Program-made: the position numbers and the translations under genes
DNA from: Malikia granosa
GTDB taxonomy: Bacteria > Pseudomonadota > Gammaproteobacteria > Burkholderiales > Burkholderiaceae_C
Assembly: GCF_002980595.1 (NCBI RefSeq)
Contig: NZ_PVLQ01000008.1
Coordinates: 1 to 64,000, forward strand
Reading direction: 5' to 3'
DNA: 64,000 nucleotides
Part shown: positions 62,643-64,000 of the stretch, one piece after another
Layout of the letters: each line of letters opens with the position of its first letter
How positions within the stretch are numbered: position 1 is the stretch's first letter
Notes under the pieces: model-generated
What the model saw: the letters and a program-made list of their open reading frames with translations, nothing else
The model's database searches: none
Told to the model about the DNA's origin: nothing

Positions 62643-63572
62643 ATGGAAGTCTTGCTTCAGCAGATCATCAACGGTCTGGTGCTGGGCAGCATGTATGCCC
62701 TGGTCGCCCTGGGCTACACCATGGTCTATGGCATCGTGAACCTGATCAACTTCGCCCATGGCGAGGTGTTGATGGTCGGCGCACTGACCTGCTGGACCCT
62801 GGTCGGCTTGCTGCAGGGGGCCTTTCCCGCCTTGCCGGGCTGGGTCGTGCTGTTGGTCGCGATGGTGCTGGCCAGCGTGGTCGCCGCCGCGCTCAACTGG
62901 ACCATCGAGCGCGTGGCCTACCGGCGCCTGCGCAACAGCCCCAAGCTGGCGCCGATGCTGACCGCGATGGGCATGAGCATCCTGCTGCAGACGCTGGCCA
63001 TGATCATCTGGAAGCCCAACTACAAGTCCTTCCCGACCCTGCTGCCGAGCACGCCCTACGAGTTCGCCGGCGCCGTGATCACGCCGACCCAGATCATGAT
63101 CCTGGGGCTGACGGCGGTGTCGCTGGCGGTGCTGATGTGGCTGGTCAACTCGACCAAGCTGGGCCGCGCGATGCGCGCGACCTCCGAGAACCCGCGCGTG
63201 GCCAGCCTGATGGGCGTGCGGCCCGATTTCGTGATCGGCTCGACCTTCGTGATCGGCGCCGTGCTGGCGACCATCGCGGGCGTGATGTGGGCGTCGAACT
63301 ACGGCACGGTGCAGCACACCATGGGCATGCTGCCGGGCCTCAAGGCCTTCACGGCGGCGGTGTTCGGCGGCATCGGCAACCTGGCCGGTGCCGTGGTTGG
63401 CGGCCTGCTGCTGGGCTTGATCGAGGCGATCGGTTCCGGCTACATCGGCGAGCTGACCGGCGGCCTGCTCGGCAGCCACTACACCGACATCTTCGCTTTC
63501 GTCGTGCTGATCATCATGCTGACCCTGCGCCCCTCGGGCCTGCTGGGCGAGCGCGTGGCCGACCGTGCCTGA
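62643..63572 (+). CDS. livH: Branched-chain amino acid ABC transporter permease LivH
   Basis: 309-residue inner-membrane permease, eight helices. QQIINGLVLGSMYALVALGYTMVYG and LINFAHGEVLMVGAL are the start of LivH; MRATSENPRVASLMGV is the ABC-contact loop and GGIGNLAGAVVGGLLLGLIE the last conserved part. It forms the channel with LivM, next gene. Preceded by tRNA genes, 266 bases away. Confidence 0.95.
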   Translation: MEVLLQQIINGLVLGSMYALVALGYTMVYGIVNLINFAHGEVLMVGALTCWTLVGLLQGAFPALPGWVVLLVAMVLASVVAAALNWTIERVAYRRLRNSPKLAPMLTAMGMSILLQTLAMIIWKPNYKSFPTLLPSTPYEFAGAVITPTQIMILGLTAVSLAVLMWLVNSTKLGRAMRATSENPRVASLMGVRPDFVIGSTFVIGAVLATIAGVMWASNYGTVQHTMGMLPGLKAFTAAVFGGIGNLAGAVVGGLLLGLIEAIGSGYIGELTGGLLGSHYTDIFAFVVLIIMLTLRPSGLLGERVADRA

Positions 63573-63587
63573 GGCCAGGAGAACCCC

Positions 63588-64000
63588 ATGAAACTGAACC
63601 GACTTCAAAAGCTGCTGTTCCTGCTGGCGCTGCTGGCGCTGCCGCTGCTGCTGCAGAGCTTCGGCAACGCCTGGGTGCGCATCGCCGACATGGCGCTGCT
63701 CTACGTGATGCTGGCGCTGGGCCTGAACATCGTGGTCGGCTATGCCGGCCTGCTCGACCTGGGCTATGTCGCCTTCTTCGCGGTCGGCGCCTACCTCTAC
63801 GGCCTGCTGTCCTCGCCGCACCTGACCGACACCTTCCCGGCCATCGCCGCGATGTTCCCGGCCGGCATGCACATGCCGCTGCTCGTGATCGTGCCGGCCG
63901 CCGCGCTGCTGGCCGGCATCGCCGGCGTGCTGCTGGGCGCGCCCACGCTCAAGCTGCGCGGCGACTACCTGGCGATCGTGACCCTGGGCTTCGGCGAGAT
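63588..64000 (+). CDS. livM: Branched-chain amino acid ABC transporter permease LivM (partial)
   Basis: First 137 residues of LivM; the gene continues beyond the window. [29 protein letters not shown] and [15 protein letters not shown] are the standard N-terminal motifs. CAGGAGAA is an excellent ribosome site, 15 bases after livH. Confidence 0.95.
   Translation, partial: MKLNRLQKLLFLLALLALPLLLQSFGNAWVRIADMALLYVMLALGLNIVVGYAGLLDLGYVAFFAVGAYLYGLLSSPHLTDTFPAIAAMFPAGMHMPLLVIVPAAALLAGIAGVLLGAPTLKLRGDYLAIVTLGFGE

Overview
The window is a gene-dense, high-GC chromosomal segment with no phage, insertion sequence, integrase or CRISPR array that I could see. The gene content and neighbourhoods point to a betaproteobacterium of the order Burkholderiales: nit-like hydrolase / yhdP / glnE, tsaB-rimI-udg, purB / proQ, two TRAP transporter operons and a gentisate pathway with a glutathione-dependent maleylpyruvate isomerase. 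The species is not determined. The window starts just upstream of a chemoreceptor gene and ends inside livM.

Region 1 (1-12.8 kb): a chemoreceptor with an unusual C-terminal Cache-like domain, an MFS exporter, a hydroxypyruvate isomerase-like protein, and a minus-strand unit dctP-dctQ-dctM-pxpB-pxpC-pxpA that looks like a complete uptake and hydrolysis module for 5-oxoproline (pyroglutamate). A MarR-like regulator is divergent from it; a beta-hydroxyacid dehydrogenase and a GcvA-type LysR regulator follow.

Region 2 (12.8-21.3 kb): lactate use. lctP (lactate permease) and lutABC (lactate to pyruvate) lie on the minus strand, divergent from a single-chain pyruvate carboxylase, so lactate import, oxidation and anaplerosis sit side by side.

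Region 3 (21.3-32.2 kb): ssb, a degenerate NERD-like membrane protein, a tiny possible membrane ORF, pirin, azoreductase with a divergent LysR regulator, then a second TRAP operon of TakP type with a gamma-glutamyltransferase-family amidohydrolase gene at its end, and mnmA.

Region 4 (32.2-44.7 kb): LysR / omega-aminotransferase pair, a J-domain protein overlapping proA, and 3-hydroxybenzoate degradation: a MarR regulator divergent from 3-hydroxybenzoate 6-hydroxylase, gentisate dioxygenase, fumarylpyruvate hydrolase and maleylpyruvate isomerase, followed by an isolated WbaP-type transferase and an AAHS-family aromatic acid transporter. The hydroxylase and transporter promoters share a -10 box, a 7-base spacing and an identical 10-mer, suggesting one regulon.

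Region 5 (44.7-64 kb): housekeeping genes for cell wall (dacB, mltA), t6A modification (tsaB), ribosome acetylation (rimI), DNA repair (udg), phosphofructokinase, yhdP, glnE, a GST, purB, proQ, three tRNA-Lys genes, and the start of a branched-chain amino acid ABC transporter operon (livH, livM).
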